Of a DNA stretch of 64,000 nucleotides, positions 34,180 through 46,163 are shown one piece after another. The DNA comes from Trema orientale. Lineage: Eukaryota > Streptophyta > Magnoliopsida > Rosales > Cannabaceae. Position 1 is the stretch's first letter; each line of letters begins with the position of its first letter. Position numbers and translations under genes: made by a program. Below the pieces are notes generated by a model. It searched no databases, was not told the DNA's origin, and saw only the letters and a list, made by a program, of their open reading frames with translations. The stretch is taken from NCBI GenBank assembly GCA_002914845.1, contig JXTC01000003.1, forward strand, positions 1,270,510 to 1,334,509. Reading direction: 5' to 3'.

Positions 34180-35460
34180 TGATGAGTTGGCGGATTTTGA
34201 GTTGGTGGACAGAGAAGAGGACAGAGGATCCGGTCCGTTCTAGATATGGAAAATGCGCTACTAGTGGGGTCTATGAGAACACTCGGCCTCGTTTTCCTAC
34301 GGTTTCTTGCGGTAGGTATATTTGGAAACCTTTTATTTTCCCGAGTAGGTCTTTCATTATTTGGAGGTTACAGGGTTATTTACCTACTGAATATTTTCTT
34401 AAAAGGCGAGGTTTTTCTCTTGCTTCTAGGTGCTCTTTTATGGGTTTCTCATGAGGAATCTATTGAGTCATTGACCATGTTTTCCTTCGTTATAACGCTA
34501 CTTGTCAAGTTTGGGATTGGGTGGCTTCTATTTTTGGAATTAAATTGGTTATGAGAAATGTGGATTCTTTCTTAGTTTTTGCCCTCAATGTCTATTTTAG
34601 TTCTCAAATTAAAGCTTTGTGGTGGTTGTTGTTTTCACAAGTTTTTGGGCTATTTGTTTCTCTAGAAAGAGAAAAGATTTTTGATGGAGTTTCTTGTAGT
34701 TTTGGTTCTATTATTGTGAAGATTAAACTTACTGTTCTAACTTCCAATAAGTTAGATTTGGAGTTTAGTTGGGGCATCTCTAGTGATAATAGAATTTTGG
34801 ATGTGTTAATTAAGAGTTGGTGCCAAGTTTCGAAAAGCGCCTCTTATTTTACCTGTTTGGTGGATAGCTCCTATTGGTGATTGAGTGAAAGTCAATACTG
34901 ATAGCTCTTCTTTGGGAAGTCCAGATTTAGCTACTTGTGGTGAGATTTTTCGAATTAACAGAGGTTTTGTTCTTGGTTGCTTTAGTATCTTTTTGGGAGA
35001 AATAGTGGCTTTAAAAGTTGAGCTATATGTGGGCAATAATTAATGCTATTACTATTGCTTGGGAACACGGTTGGCATAAAATTTGGGTGAAGAGTGATTC
35101 TCTTGTGGCTGTAAACTTGTGCATTTCGGGCTCCATAAATGTTCTTGGGCTATTTCCAATGGTTGGAGAAGAGCGATGAATTTGTCCAAAAAATGTCGGT
35201 TCATTTTTCTCATACTTTCAGGGACGTGAATAATTGTGCAGACAAATTGGCTGCCTTAGGTCATAGAAATTAATTGTAATAGGATGTGTTGGAGTTTAGC
35301 TCCTTATCACTCTTTGTACTCTTGGGTTAATAAGGATAGTCTGGGACTTCCCTTCTATAAATTTGTGTAACTACTGTCTTGTTTTTTCGTTTTTAATTAA
35401 TAATATTCCTCTTTTTTGGAGGACCATTTCTGGGGAAAAAAAAAAAGAAAAGAAAAGGGG
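34180..35460 (+). mobile_element. LINE 3' portion (zf-RVT and RNase H), degraded
   Basis: The frame at 34179-34454 contains YIWKPFIFPSRSFIIWRLQG and a YLPTEYFLKRRGF block, the zf-RVT domain after plant LINE RTs. Further on, 34850-35040 gives VKVNTDSSSLGSPDLATCG, the N-terminal strand of the LINE RNase H-like domain. It ends with AT-rich 3' sequence and an A-rich tail at 35437-35459. That tail directly abuts the truncated subtilase copy, so the LINE may mark the breakpoint. Stops interrupt the frames. The 5' part is missing. Confidence 0.82.
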
Positions 35461-35948
35461 TTTCATTGCTTCATCTCGAGTAGTACCTAGTAGTATTACT
35501 ACTACTTCCTCATATTTTCTCTTCCAATTATATGCTGCTTGCCTTTTCTGGATGCTACTCGGTTCTAATTCATCATCAACAGAGAGGTCAACTTACATTG
35601 TCCACACAGACAAATCCATAATACGTAAGGCCTTCCCCACTCATCACCATTGGTACTCCTCCATTGTCAATTCTCTCAAATCCACAAACTCTGAAGTAAT
35701 ATTAGTAAACGACTGTCGTTTGGCACCTTCCCTAGTACACGTATACGACAATTCCCTCCATGGTTTTAGTGCATCTTTATCTCCACAAGAATTAGAGGAG
35801 CTTAAAAAGCCCCATGGTTCATCAACTCTTATATGGACCGTAATGGCACAATCGACACCACTCACACCTCTCATCACTACCTCTCTCTAAACCCTTGCAC
35901 TACCGGTCTATTGCCCCCCGCGAATCACGGTGAAAACATCATCAACAT
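35460..35948 (+). pseudogene. Truncated subtilase copy (SBT1), N-terminal piece only
   Basis: Similar at nucleotide level to the first part of the copy at 46164. It keeps the hydrophobic signal, then STYIVHTDKSIIRKAFPTHH, the I9 propeptide and HGFSASLSPQELEELKK. It breaks off right after NHGENII, just before the catalytic Asp segment. The original start codon is lost (AAGG replaces ATGG) and a frameshift occurs near 35805. All catalytic residues are absent. The upstream edge adjoins a LINE poly-A tail. Confidence 0.88.
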
Positions 35949-36315
35949 ACCATATTACGTATTAGTTTAGCATGTAGGAAATTAGTTTTCAGAATCACTT
36001 TTTTCAATTTAATAACTATTTTTTCTTTTGTATCCCCCGCCCCCCTCTTTTTTGACTTAGGAAAGTCAAGATTTAAACTTAGCACATTCCTCCGGCAGAG
36101 GCCCGTGCCGGTTGCCCTTCCTTTCTGGCGCAAGTCCTTTATTCAGATATTCCCTGAACTCTGAATACAATTTTTTTTTTCAAAAAAAAAAAAAAAAGAA
36201 AAAACTACCCTATTGCGTTCCATGTTTAATTCCGAGTATATAAATACACAGTGACAGAATTAGAAATTTTTTTCAGCAGACGTGAAGATAAGTTTTTGTT
36301 TCAATACCATAATAA

Positions 36316-36467
36316 GGAGGCGGCTATAGTAGGGGCGTCCCTACGTAAGGCCCCTATTTATACACCGTTTGATGGGAATCTGTGGGGAATCTGTTTATAC
36401 ACAGATTCCCATCAAACAGTGTATAAACAGAGCCTTACGTAGGGACATCCCTACTGTAGACGCGCCC
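36316..36467. mobile_element. MITE copy A (Mutator-like, 9-bp TSD)
   Basis: A 152-bp inverted-repeat element starting GGAGGCGG and ending GCGCCC. It is flanked by perfect 9-bp duplications CCATAATAA (36307-36315 and 36468-36476). The two halves are inverted and would fold into a near-complete hairpin, with GTAGGG(G)CGTCCCTACGTA-like and CAGATTCCCATC-like stretches. It shares sequence with 43000-43171. Confidence 0.88.
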
Positions 36468-36479
36468 CCATAATAATGA

Positions 36480-38240
36480 TATAAAAAGCATTTAAATTTT
36501 ATGATAATATTTCCAAATGACCGTAAGATATTCATATTTTTATAAGCACTCTACAACGTCCTCATTGTCATATTAACAAATTAAAATTTTATTTTTACGA
36601 AATCTTCAACAAAATACAAAACAAACAAATATAGCGAATTTGTCTTTACAAGTCGGAAGTAAGGGGAATTTTCTTCCAATTCACTTTTTTTACCCTTAAT
36701 TTTGATTTTGAAAATTGAGTAGAATATAAAAAGTTCCTGAGTTAGGATAGAAAAATTATATTTTATAGTAGAGATAAAATTGGAAAGAAAAATCTCAAGA
36801 GGCAAAATATAGGAAATAAAACATATTAGTTAAAATTTAAACATATATGTTAAGGAGCCAAGTGAAAAAAAAATTAGGGAGTCTAAATATAAGGGGCAAA
36901 AAAAAATTGCAAGGGCTCAAAGGAGGGGGTAAAATGCAAAACTTTTAGGGGAACTATGGCCCGCATTTGCTCCCCCGTAAATATACATACATACACATTA
37001 TACATGATCCTTTTGCTTATTTTGTATGCTTGATTCTGTACATATTCTAAACTATATATATGTATATGTTATATATTTTATCTTGCTTAATTAGCGTGTA
37101 TGTTGGGTTCTGCAAAAAGTTCTACATTCGCCTAATAAGGATATTCAAAATAACAGCTAAATCAGAGAAATCGGCCAATTCAGATCAATCTGCATGGTTG
37201 TAGCACATTTGTAGCCGGTGACGAATTAAAAATAATAAATCAAACAGTTCTGTTTGGTTTATAGATTGGAAAAAAATGCTTGGCTTTAAATCAGACTGAC
37301 CAGATAAACTAGTTTTATATATATTGTACTGTATGCTTATTTTCTTGTTTTCATTCTAATATGTATTTATGATGTGTATACTTTTATGTGTAATATAAGT
37401 TTTTTTTGCAGCTTGAAGACAAAATTGAAGTTTGAAGTTCTTATTATTATTATGGCATGTATACTATTTATTAAGCTATCTTACTTAAAATTTATGTTTG
37501 TGTTATAATTTGTTTAAGATATTCTAAATTTTAAGATTGCTTTTAAATTTTGATTTGGTTTCAATTGAAGTTTAAAATGATTAGAACTTTTAAGTTGATT
37601 GTAAGCTCTAAGTATGTTATTTTTTATTTAATATTTGGACTATGTTAAGATTATTTTTCATATATCATTATTTGGACTATATTTAGGTTGATATTTATAT
37701 TGTTCAAACTGCGAAAACTACTTAAACCGTACTACAAACATCTAACCGGTTTGAGTCAATCAATATAGAGACTACACAGTCTGGTAGATTGGTTAAACCA
37801 CATATAATTTACGGATTGATATTCTAGACCAATAAAATCAGCCATAAACGCCCCTGATGCTTAACATGGTATGTATGAGAATGAAATATTAGTAAAATAA
37901 AAAAAATACTCTACTCAATTCTTTTTTTTGACAATTAATAGATGAATGTTGTACGTACTCGTTTTTATTTTGTTTCAACATAGTTAGTAATTTGAACTGA
38001 TTGAAGATACACATACGTAATTTTCCTTTTGTTTAAAAGAAATATTGACTAATTTATATGCAATTGACTAATTGACAAATTCGACCAATAAATTTCTTTT
38101 CTTTAAAAAGAAGACTAAACACTTTTATTCATTCAAATCATCAGCTATATTCTGGGCAATACATCGTTGATCTCATATCTATTAAAAACTTGAATAAAAA
38201 TTGAACATTATAAAACTAAATCCATGATTTTGGATCAAGT
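36480..38240. other. Gene-free AT-rich DNA
   Basis: No credible ORF or recognisable domain. Short A- and T-runs are scattered through it, and a phrase near 36840-36970 (AGGAGCC...GGGGCAAAA...GGGGGTAAAATG) looks like an old dispersed repeat. Confidence 0.6.
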
Positions 38241-38242
38241 AA

Positions 38243-40309
38243 TATCACGTCCCAAAAACCAAGCCAATGGCAGAAGGAAAATTTCACTGAGATGAGAAAT
38301 TCCTTGATTTATTTTAAAAAGGTCTTAAAAGTTTCGGTTTTATAAAACAGTCCATTTAAATAAAATATTTGGAATTTTATCCCGTGAACCTCTCCCACAG
38401 TTCGTATACACCATTAAACATAGATCGAATAGTAATTAAAAAATATAGTTCAAAATAAAGTTCAAGCATCATCATCAACACAACAAATATCAAATACCAG
38501 AATGGCATACATAAGTTCACAGACATAACCGAAAGTTGTAATCCTAGTTCAATACTAATATAAATTCTAAATAATCCAAACACCACAACAACAAGCTTCT
38601 AGCATTACCAAGATAACGAACTACAATCACAGACATTCACTTAACCCTCTTGATCACCAAGGTCACACTGAGCACCATCTGAGGAAGGAAGGTAAGGGGA
38701 CGAGCATAAAATACCAGTAGGAAAATAGTTAACTCGATGGAAAATATTTTAGTGATGAAAAGTTCCTGTATGGTTAGTTTAAATCCAATACATATATATA
38801 ATAGTCTAAAACTGGAAATCCATGTATATATATATAAGCAAAACAGTATAAGTAAAACCATTCAATTGATATACATATGACATAAATCAACTCATGCCCA
38901 TGAGCTCTCTTCTGTTAAAACTCAAGATGATGGCACTAAGTGTACCTAACAGCCTGCCTAAAACTTAAGCTCATACCTAGAGGGATACCCATGTGTTGCC
39001 TACCAAACCTGGAGGGGCAACCGAATTGCCTACGCCTGCTAAATGAGGAGGTAATCAAAAGAAACAAACCCATGCGGGTTTACAGACTCTACACTGATAG
39101 TGGGGTATGAGTGCCACACTATAAACCTACGATGCTAACACGGTGCTCATGTATGATCCTATGACACGTGCAATACAGAACTGAAATGTGAAAACTATCG
39201 TGCTCTGGTTTTTCAATAAAATAAGCATATTTTCAATAAAATAAGTATATTAGGTTTTATAGAAAAACGGGCAGCATAATGGCTTTATTTTTCATATACC
39301 CAAAAATAACCTGCACTCAGAAAATTTCCAGAGTAATACAATATATATCATACAATCAATTTCCATCACAGATATTCAAATAGTTCCAAAATCACATTTG
39401 TTATTATATGTTGTAGAAAAATAAGTTTTATTCAAAAATAATATAAAAAAGTGGTAACTGAATTCCTACCTCACTAGAATAGTGATGCCATACTATTGGA
39501 TTCACAAGGTATCGTTGGACGATCGCTCGGAGGGTCAGGAACCAATTCCAAGCCATCGATCGTTCTCTTGTGAAAAATCACCTTCTCAACGGAGCTTCAA
39601 ATCCACAAACAGACCTCTTCACGAGACAAATCTTAGCTGTCCGATTTTGTTTTTCGTGCCGGTCACTAAATATAGTATATATATATATATCAAACTTCTC
39701 TATTTTCTAAGTATATTCCAAAAATGATATCAAAAACACAATTCAATGGCCGGATCAAAAAGTCAAACTCAAGCTCAAAATACCCAAAAGTGGAAACTTT
39801 CAAACTAGACAGTATGCGGTCATGAAATATATACCTTGAGGTTCCTCTCGACGAGACAAATCCAAAAGCTCAAGAACGCTAGCTGAAACGGNTCTGGGGA
39901 CGGGATGCTCGACGGCGGCCGGGGACGAGGCAGCGCGGCTCCCTGGCGGCACGACGAAGGCTCGCTGGTGGCTGGGCTGGCTGGACGACGTCCGAGGCAG
40001 TGGCGGCTTCCCTTGGTTCTCCTTCGACCGAGAGCAGCAAAAGAGAAACAGTAGAGAGAGACGTCGAGAGGGAGAGAGAGAGAGTGTGTGTGGGAAAAAG
40101 AGAACCCACGTGACTTAAGTAGGGGATTGTGCAATTTTTTAAAAAATTGCACTATAGTCCCCCATTTCCTAAAACTCCTTCAATTTCGTCTTCAAAAATT
40201 ATATTTTAGTCCTTATTTCCAAAGAAATTTTGCAAATTAATCCTCCCATGAATTAATTCAGAAATTAGTAAAATTCCCAATTTACCCTCTTAAAATCCAG
40301 GTTTTTACA
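38243..40309 (-). repeat. Gypsy 3' LTR, complete (2.07 kb)
   Basis: It runs from TATCACGTCCC (decayed TGTCACG) to GGTTTTTACA. It contains a GA-rich stretch (40045-40095) followed by GTGTGTGTGG. The same block is present in the partial 5' LTR at 42450-42500. One ambiguous base (N) lies at 39892. Confidence 0.85.
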
Positions 40310-40369
40310 TTCTCCCCTCCTTACAGGAATTTTGTCCCGAAATTCAAATACAGGTCAATGTTTACATCA

Positions 40370-41990
40370 TAATATAACTTCTAACTGAAAGTTAAACAAA
40401 TGAGGGTACTTTTCGTATATCTCCGTCTCGAGTTCCTAAGTAGCCTCACCCTCTTTGTGATGTTCCCAAAGCACCTTGACAAGTGGAATATCTCTATTGC
40501 AAAGCACCTTCAACTCTCTTGCCAACAAACGAACAGGCTTCTCTTCATAAAATACATCTTCTTAGATCGGTACATGTACGCACTAAATAACATGAGATGG
40601 GTCTGGTGTGTACTTTTTCAACATCGACAAATGAAACATATTATGTACATGACTCAACTATGCAAGTAGATTCAAGCGATACGCCACTAGTCCAATTCTC
40701 TTAGTGATCTCAAAGGGACCAATATACCTTGGAGTAAGCTTACTATTAACTCTAAATCTTGTAACACCATGCCTTAGAGTCACTTTCAAGAATAAAGAAT
40801 CAGCAGTATAGAACTCTACCTCATGCGTCTTAGGTCAGCATAACTCTTCTGGTGACTCTGAATCTCTTTAAATCTCTCTTAGATGTCCTTGATCTTCTCA
40901 GTAATCTCTTCAATCAATTCAGGTCTAAGAATAACATGCTTTTCAGGTTCTGCCCAATACAAAAGCGGTCTACACGGCCTCCCATATAGTACCTCATATG
41001 GAGCCACACCCACATTGATCTAGTAACTATTATTGTAAGCAAATTCTACTAAAGGAAGATGATCATCCCAGTTCCCACCAAAGTCTAGTATACAATAACG
41101 TAGCATGTACTCGAGAATCTAAATGGTCCTTTCAAATTGGTCATATGTCTCAAGATGCTGAGCTGTACTGATATCCAATTGCATACCAAATGCTTTCTGC
41201 AAGGCTTTTCAGAACTTAGAAGTAAACCTTAGTTCTCTGTCAGAAACTATGCTTGAAGGCACACCATGCAAGCATATGATGTTCTGCACATATAGTTTAT
41301 TGAGCTTAGTAAGTGAATAGTCAATCATGATCTGTATAAAGTGAGCATTCTTCATAAACTGATCGACTATCACCCAAACTGTGTCATTCTTCCTCAAGGT
41401 CTTCGGCAAACTGGCCATGAAGTCCATCGTGATCTTATCCCACTTCCACTCCGGAATGAGTAATGGCTAAAGTAATCCAGCTGGCCTCTGGTGCTCAACC
41501 TTGACTTGTTGATAAGTCAAATACTTAGCTACAAGGGTAGCCATATCAATCTTCATTCATTTCTACCAATACTATCTTTTCAAGTCTTGGTACATCTTAG
41601 TACTATCCGGATATATTGTGAACCTCAATTTGTGAGCCTCAATTAGAATGGTTTCTCGAAGGTTAGGATTATTAGTTATAGCCAACTTCCCACTGAAAAG
41701 TAAGAACCTTTCCTTATTGGTACTCTAACCATGTAACTGTTCACCATTCTGAAGCTGGTTCCAGATTGTCCTCAACTCCCTATCTTGCCACTAACTCTGC
41801 TGGACAGTCTAGAGAAGTGATAGTGAAATCATAATATTGCTGAGGTAAGCAACTCCTTCATTCTCAAAGTACTGCAAGTTGTAGTCACCAATCGTAACTT
41901 AGTTCTTCCAATGTTCAAACACTAGTGCAGCTAATACACCACGAGGTTTTCTACTCAGTACATCGGCTACAACGTTAGGCTTATGAGAAT
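40370..41990 (-). pseudogene. Gypsy RNase H end, integrase and C-terminal region
   Basis: The minus strand from 42040 gives [20 protein letters not shown] and [10 protein letters not shown] (RNase H end). Next come the integrase core piece MDFMASLPKTLRKNDTVWVI through LHGVPSSIVSDREL (41427-41209) and, near the end, DIPLVKVLWEHHKEGEAT followed by an in-frame stop and ELETEI. The last block is the WEHH-GEATWE motif that ends plant Gypsy polyproteins of chromodomain-type lineages. Several stops are visible. Confidence 0.85.
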
Positions 41991-42049
41991 GATACTGTAG
42001 GTCAAAATCATAATCCTCCATATACTCAACCCATCTTCGATGTCTGAAA

Positions 42050-42717
42050 CTTTCTTTTCCGAGTACATTCCAAAAATGACATCAAAAATACAATCCAACG
42101 GCCGGATCAAAAAGTTAAACTCAAGCACAAAACACACAAAAATGGCAACTTTCAAACCGGACAGTATGAGATCATGAAATATATACCTTGAGGTTCCTCT
42201 CGATGAGACGAATCCAACGAGCCTAAGAACGCGAGTTGAAACGACCCAAAAGAATGCCAGAAATCAAAATTCCATTACGGCCAAAAATGGCGTTTTCTGG
42301 CGACGGGATGCTCGGCGACAGCCGGGGACGGGCGGCGCAGCTCCCTAATGGCACAGCGAAGGCTGGCCGGTTGCTGGGCTGACCAGACAACGTCCGAGGC
42401 GGTGGCAGCTTCCCTTGGTCCTCTTTCAGCCAAGAGCAGCGAGAGAGAGACAGGAGAGAGAGACGTCGGGAGGGAGAGAGAAGAGAGAGAGTGTGTGTGG
42501 GGAAAAGAGAACCCACGTGACTCAAGTAGGGGGCTGTGCAACTTTTTAAAAAATTATACTATAGTCCCCCATCTTCCAAAACTCTTTCAATTTCGTCCTT
42601 TAAAAATTGCATTTTAGTCCCTGTTTCCAAAGAAATTTTGCAAATTAATCCTTTCATTAATTAATCCAGAAATTGGTAAAATTCCCAATTTACCTTCTTG
42701 AAATCTGAGTTTTAACA
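42050..42717 (-). repeat. Gypsy 5' LTR, truncated
   Basis: Direct repeat of about 39700-40309. It ends GAGTTTTAACA at the AGTAA duplication. Only the outer third of the LTR survives. Confidence 0.85.
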
Positions 42718-42922
42718 AGTAATATGTCATATATTTATTAATTAGTTGGATTTGAATTAAGAGAATGAAATTAGACTTTGGATTTGATTTGGATCTTTCT
42801 TCTTTAGGGAATAAAAGATGTGTCGCGATAACATTGTTGTTTAACAAAACATGACATTTAGTGCACATGTAACACAAAGAAGATAGAGAGAAACTGAACA
42901 AAAATATTATTAAGCTGTGCAG

Positions 42923-42986
42923 TAGACATAGCTTATTTTTATTTTATCTCCTACTAGACATAGCTTATTTTTATTTTATCTCCTAC
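42923..42986. repeat. 32-bp tandem duplication
   Basis: TAGACATAGCTTATTTTTAT... is repeated exactly twice with period 32, just left of the second MITE. Confidence 0.9.
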
Positions 42987-42999
42987 ACATATATTATAA

Positions 43000-43171
43000 G
43001 GGCGCGTCTACAGTAGGGGCGTCCTTACATAGGGCCCTGTCTATTCACCGTTGGATGGGAATCTGTATATAAATAGATTTTCCACAGATTCCAGTTATTC
43101 TCCACAGATTCCCATCCAACGGTAATTAAGGCATGACCCTACGTAGGGACGCCCCTACCGTAGCCGTCCCC
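43000..43171. mobile_element. MITE copy B (Mutator-like, 9-bp TSD)
   Basis: A 172-bp inverted-repeat element starting GGGCGCGTC and ending CCGTCCCC. It is flanked by perfect 9-bp duplications ATATTATAA (42991-42999 and 43172-43180). The same terminal and inner sequences occur as in copy A at 36316-36467, including GTAGGGGCGTCC and ACAGATTCCCATC. Confidence 0.88.
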
Positions 43172-43229
43172 ATATTATAAAGTACCAGAGTTACAGCTAG
43201 CTGATCAGGTTTTTGTTATCATGTGCTTA

Positions 43230-43397
43230 TTATGTAGCTGCTTCAGTCGTAGAAAAGGAGAGCCACGGCATCTTGCAGACTTCATACAGCCTCTTTTGTA
43301 AGGGTTTAAAAGGTGGCGGCAAGCATTTGGATGCTTCGCCGCAGGGTGGACCACTCTGCGCATTCGCGAAGATCAAGTTGATGATACAAAATGTCAT
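43230..43397 (-). CDS. Small Cys-containing secreted-peptide ORF, 55 aa, possibly frameshifted
   Basis: From ATG 43397 the frame reads MTFCIINLIFANAQ, then SGPPCGEASKCLPPPF, then a K/R-rich stretch ending STTEAAT before TAA 43230. The hydrophobic start ending ANAQ looks like the end of a signal peptide. The same frame extends upstream without stops through GFKIFNFWVF. A better start, ATG with AAKKIR (about 43454), is one frame off, so a 1-nt indel may have broken the natural start. The Cys pair spaced by six residues and the Pro-rich block recall plant secreted signalling or defence peptides, but I cannot name a family. The downstream region is not coding. Confidence 0.4.
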   Translation of the reverse strand: MTFCIINLIFANAQSGPPCGEASKCLPPPFKPLQKRLYEVCKMPWLSFSTTEAAT

Positions 43398-43459
43398 CAC
43401 AAACACCCAAAAATTAAAAATCTTAAATCCACCTTATTTTCTTGGCTGCCATAGCTAGT

Positions 43460-46100
43460 AATTGATTAATATTGCAAATGAAATGAATTTGATTGAATTA
43501 AACTGTTAAAAACTATAGAAAGTTAAGGGTAAATAGGTGTGTAGTATTGCTTTACATTAATCGTTTACCTACCTATAGGCCATATTATTTGTTTAGTATA
43601 TTTCCTTATTAAGGGGAATAGTACAGATTATATTGATAGTATATTTCCTAATTTGGGAAAGGACCATATAATATATACATATATATATATTTTTCTACTG
43701 TCTATATATCATAAATGCAATTCATAATGATATAAATAATATCAGACTTATTTTTACTCTTTTTTTATTTATTTATAGTAAGAGAAGCTTCATTGAAGGA
43801 AAACAGAGAAGGCAAAAGGAGGCGAAAACATGAATTCATGATGGCTGTGAAAATAGAAACAGCCACCAAAATATGGAGGGGGGGAAAAAATCCAACTTAA
43901 GGGTACGTTCTCCCAAACAAGAGGAGGATAGATTGAATACATAACAGATTTATTTCTGTTATAAGGAGGGATAGATTGAAAAAAACATCTTAACAATTTA
44001 TTTTTTATTTGCATCTTCTAAGTCTGTAAGACAATATTCAGAATAAATTTTACGGAAAAATTATCAATTAATACCCAGAGATCATAAAAAAGAAATAAGT
44101 ATGTGAATTACGATTTCATTGATTTGCCAATCGAAATTAAGGGAGTAGATCAATATTTACTCCTTTTTGTCGCCAGACTATTATTCAATGTCAACTTCTT
44201 TTAATATTAATTTCAACAATATTATTATTGTCTCGTGCTTCTTTAGGATTACTAGTTCCGAATTTTTGCATCCGCACTTACGTCAAAAGTTCGTCTTCTC
44301 ACTATTATTCCTTTTTCATGGAAAAAAGAAGAGAGAGAGAGAGAGAGAGAAGAATTATTAGCCATTGTATTTTTCAATGTTCCTGCTTTCAATCTACACT
44401 GCAAAATTACAGTTGCGCATATTTATCTCTTTTTAAGTTAAGATGCATGGATGTTGACAATCGGTATAAATTAATTAGAAACAGAAACAAATTTGTGTCA
44501 GGACTATTAAAAAAAAAAAATTACGTAAGCTAATGTCCACGTCCTAAACATATGAAACAAATAGGCGAAGATGATCATTAATCTTCACAATCCCTCTAAT
44601 GTTTCAAAAGATAATATTTTTTTTCCTGTAAAAATGAACTTAGTTGATATAATTTTTCCGCTTCTGCTCACCTTGCTTGTTCCCTTAACAACCAGAAATA
44701 TGAAGTTTTTTTCTTATTTTTCATTAAACAAGCTAAAAAAAAGGAGTGGTACTTGCCTAATTAGGCGTACCCATAAACTAGTATTATATAAGCGAGAATA
44801 AGAGAAGATTAAAAAAGTGTGTCTATCTTTTGTAGGCAAAAGAATTGTTTCTTTTTTTTTTTTTTGGGAGATATTTTCGGTGAAATCGTTGTCCATCGCT
44901 GGCGGTCGAGAATTAGTTGTTTAATCTTTTATATACTTATTGCTATTGTACCACACTACTCAACGCGTCTTTTTTATTTTTGTGTAATAATACTAATGTT
45001 TTGTTTTATGTGGTCTAATATTATTATCTGAGGTTTGACCTTTAAGTTTACGTAAACTTATGTAGCTTGAATAGAAAAAATCCTACTGTAGTACACTTCC
45101 CCAGAAGCCTAGTCAACTCTATATTCAATCAACTTATCAAGAATTAATATTCCAATGCTTACCAACCGAAATAGAGATCTTTAAAAAAAAAAAGAAAAAT
45201 CACAATATCTTCTGGATAAAGGGCAATAGCTGGAGCTTATTCAACGTAACGAATTAAAACAGTACGTACGGTTCAAAACAAAATTTTCACTACTCAAGTT
45301 TACCAAATTAGACATACACATTATTATTCGTGATCATTTGAATAAACAACTTTTGAGAAATTTAAGTGGCTCATCTTGTTGAAAATGTGACACTTGTTAG
45401 GTTTTTGTACTGGAAATGGTTTTTATTGTGATGCCAGAAGGCAATAATTTCCTTTCAGTCTTCGACGAACCAAACATAAAATAAATTTTTACTAATATTT
45501 TTTTTAACAATCGTTAAAATTACTAGCCAAGAAACAAACTGATCCACTTTAATTTATCAGATTACTTTTAACAGTATAATATATAAAGTCACGTTACATC
45601 ATTGTTACATCATAAGGGATAAATGTAGTTTTTTTGACGGATCAATCTGTCCATATTTTGACCAACACAGATTATGTTTTGGCCAATACAAATTGATTAA
45701 AATATTATCTGTGTTGGCTAAAACATAAACAGGATTGCTCCTCTGCTACATCCATAGACTACATCATATATATCTCTATATACACTAACATCATGTTTCA
45801 CCCTTTTGACATTGTTGGCAGGAAAATCAACTTCTGTCCCTTCCTAATTGATAAATTAACTCTTGTTAATTTTTGTTATATAAAGTACAATTTTCATTTT
45901 TCCACTACTTAAATATTGCACCCGTGACCCATGGTTGATTAAAAGTGTAAATAGCCATAAAAAAGCGGCAAAAGACGACCAAACTGCTTGAACAAAAGCT
46001 AGAAGTTAAGGCCGGCCGGCCTTTCGTTATAGCTTCTATTGATTCCTTATTCTGATCTGTCATTTAAAATTATTCCTTCAAATTTTCACAATCAATTAAT
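43460..46100. other. Gene-free AT-rich DNA with simple repeats
   Basis: I see no gene. It holds a (GA)n microsatellite at about 44331-44351, several A/T homopolymers, and a TTATGTTTTGGCCAA-like phrase with an inverted partner around 45655-45725. Confidence 0.6.
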
Positions 46101-46163
46101 AGTCACTTTTATCAACTATATATATATATATATATATTAGAACTCAAAGAACTAAGTTTCTAT

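Larger units (their letters stand above)
38243..42717 (-). mobile_element. Ty3/Gypsy retrotransposon, internally deleted
   Basis: Flanked by perfect 5-bp duplications AGTAA (38238-38242 and 42718-42722). The left, 3', LTR is complete (38243-40309) and the right, 5', LTR is only about 670 bases. A deletion joins the remains of the 5' LTR near 42050 straight to the end of the RNase H region, removing the primer site, gag, protease and RT. What remains on the minus strand, from about 42050 to 40310, is the RNase H end, integrase and a C-terminal region. A polypurine tract abuts the 3' LTR (complement of 40310-40322, AAGGAGGGGAGAA). All frames carry stops. Confidence 0.9.

Noticed and set aside
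43213..43458. 81-codon plus ORF
   Set aside because: It is the antisense shadow of the Cys-peptide ORF; the minus frame has the signal-peptide-like pattern.
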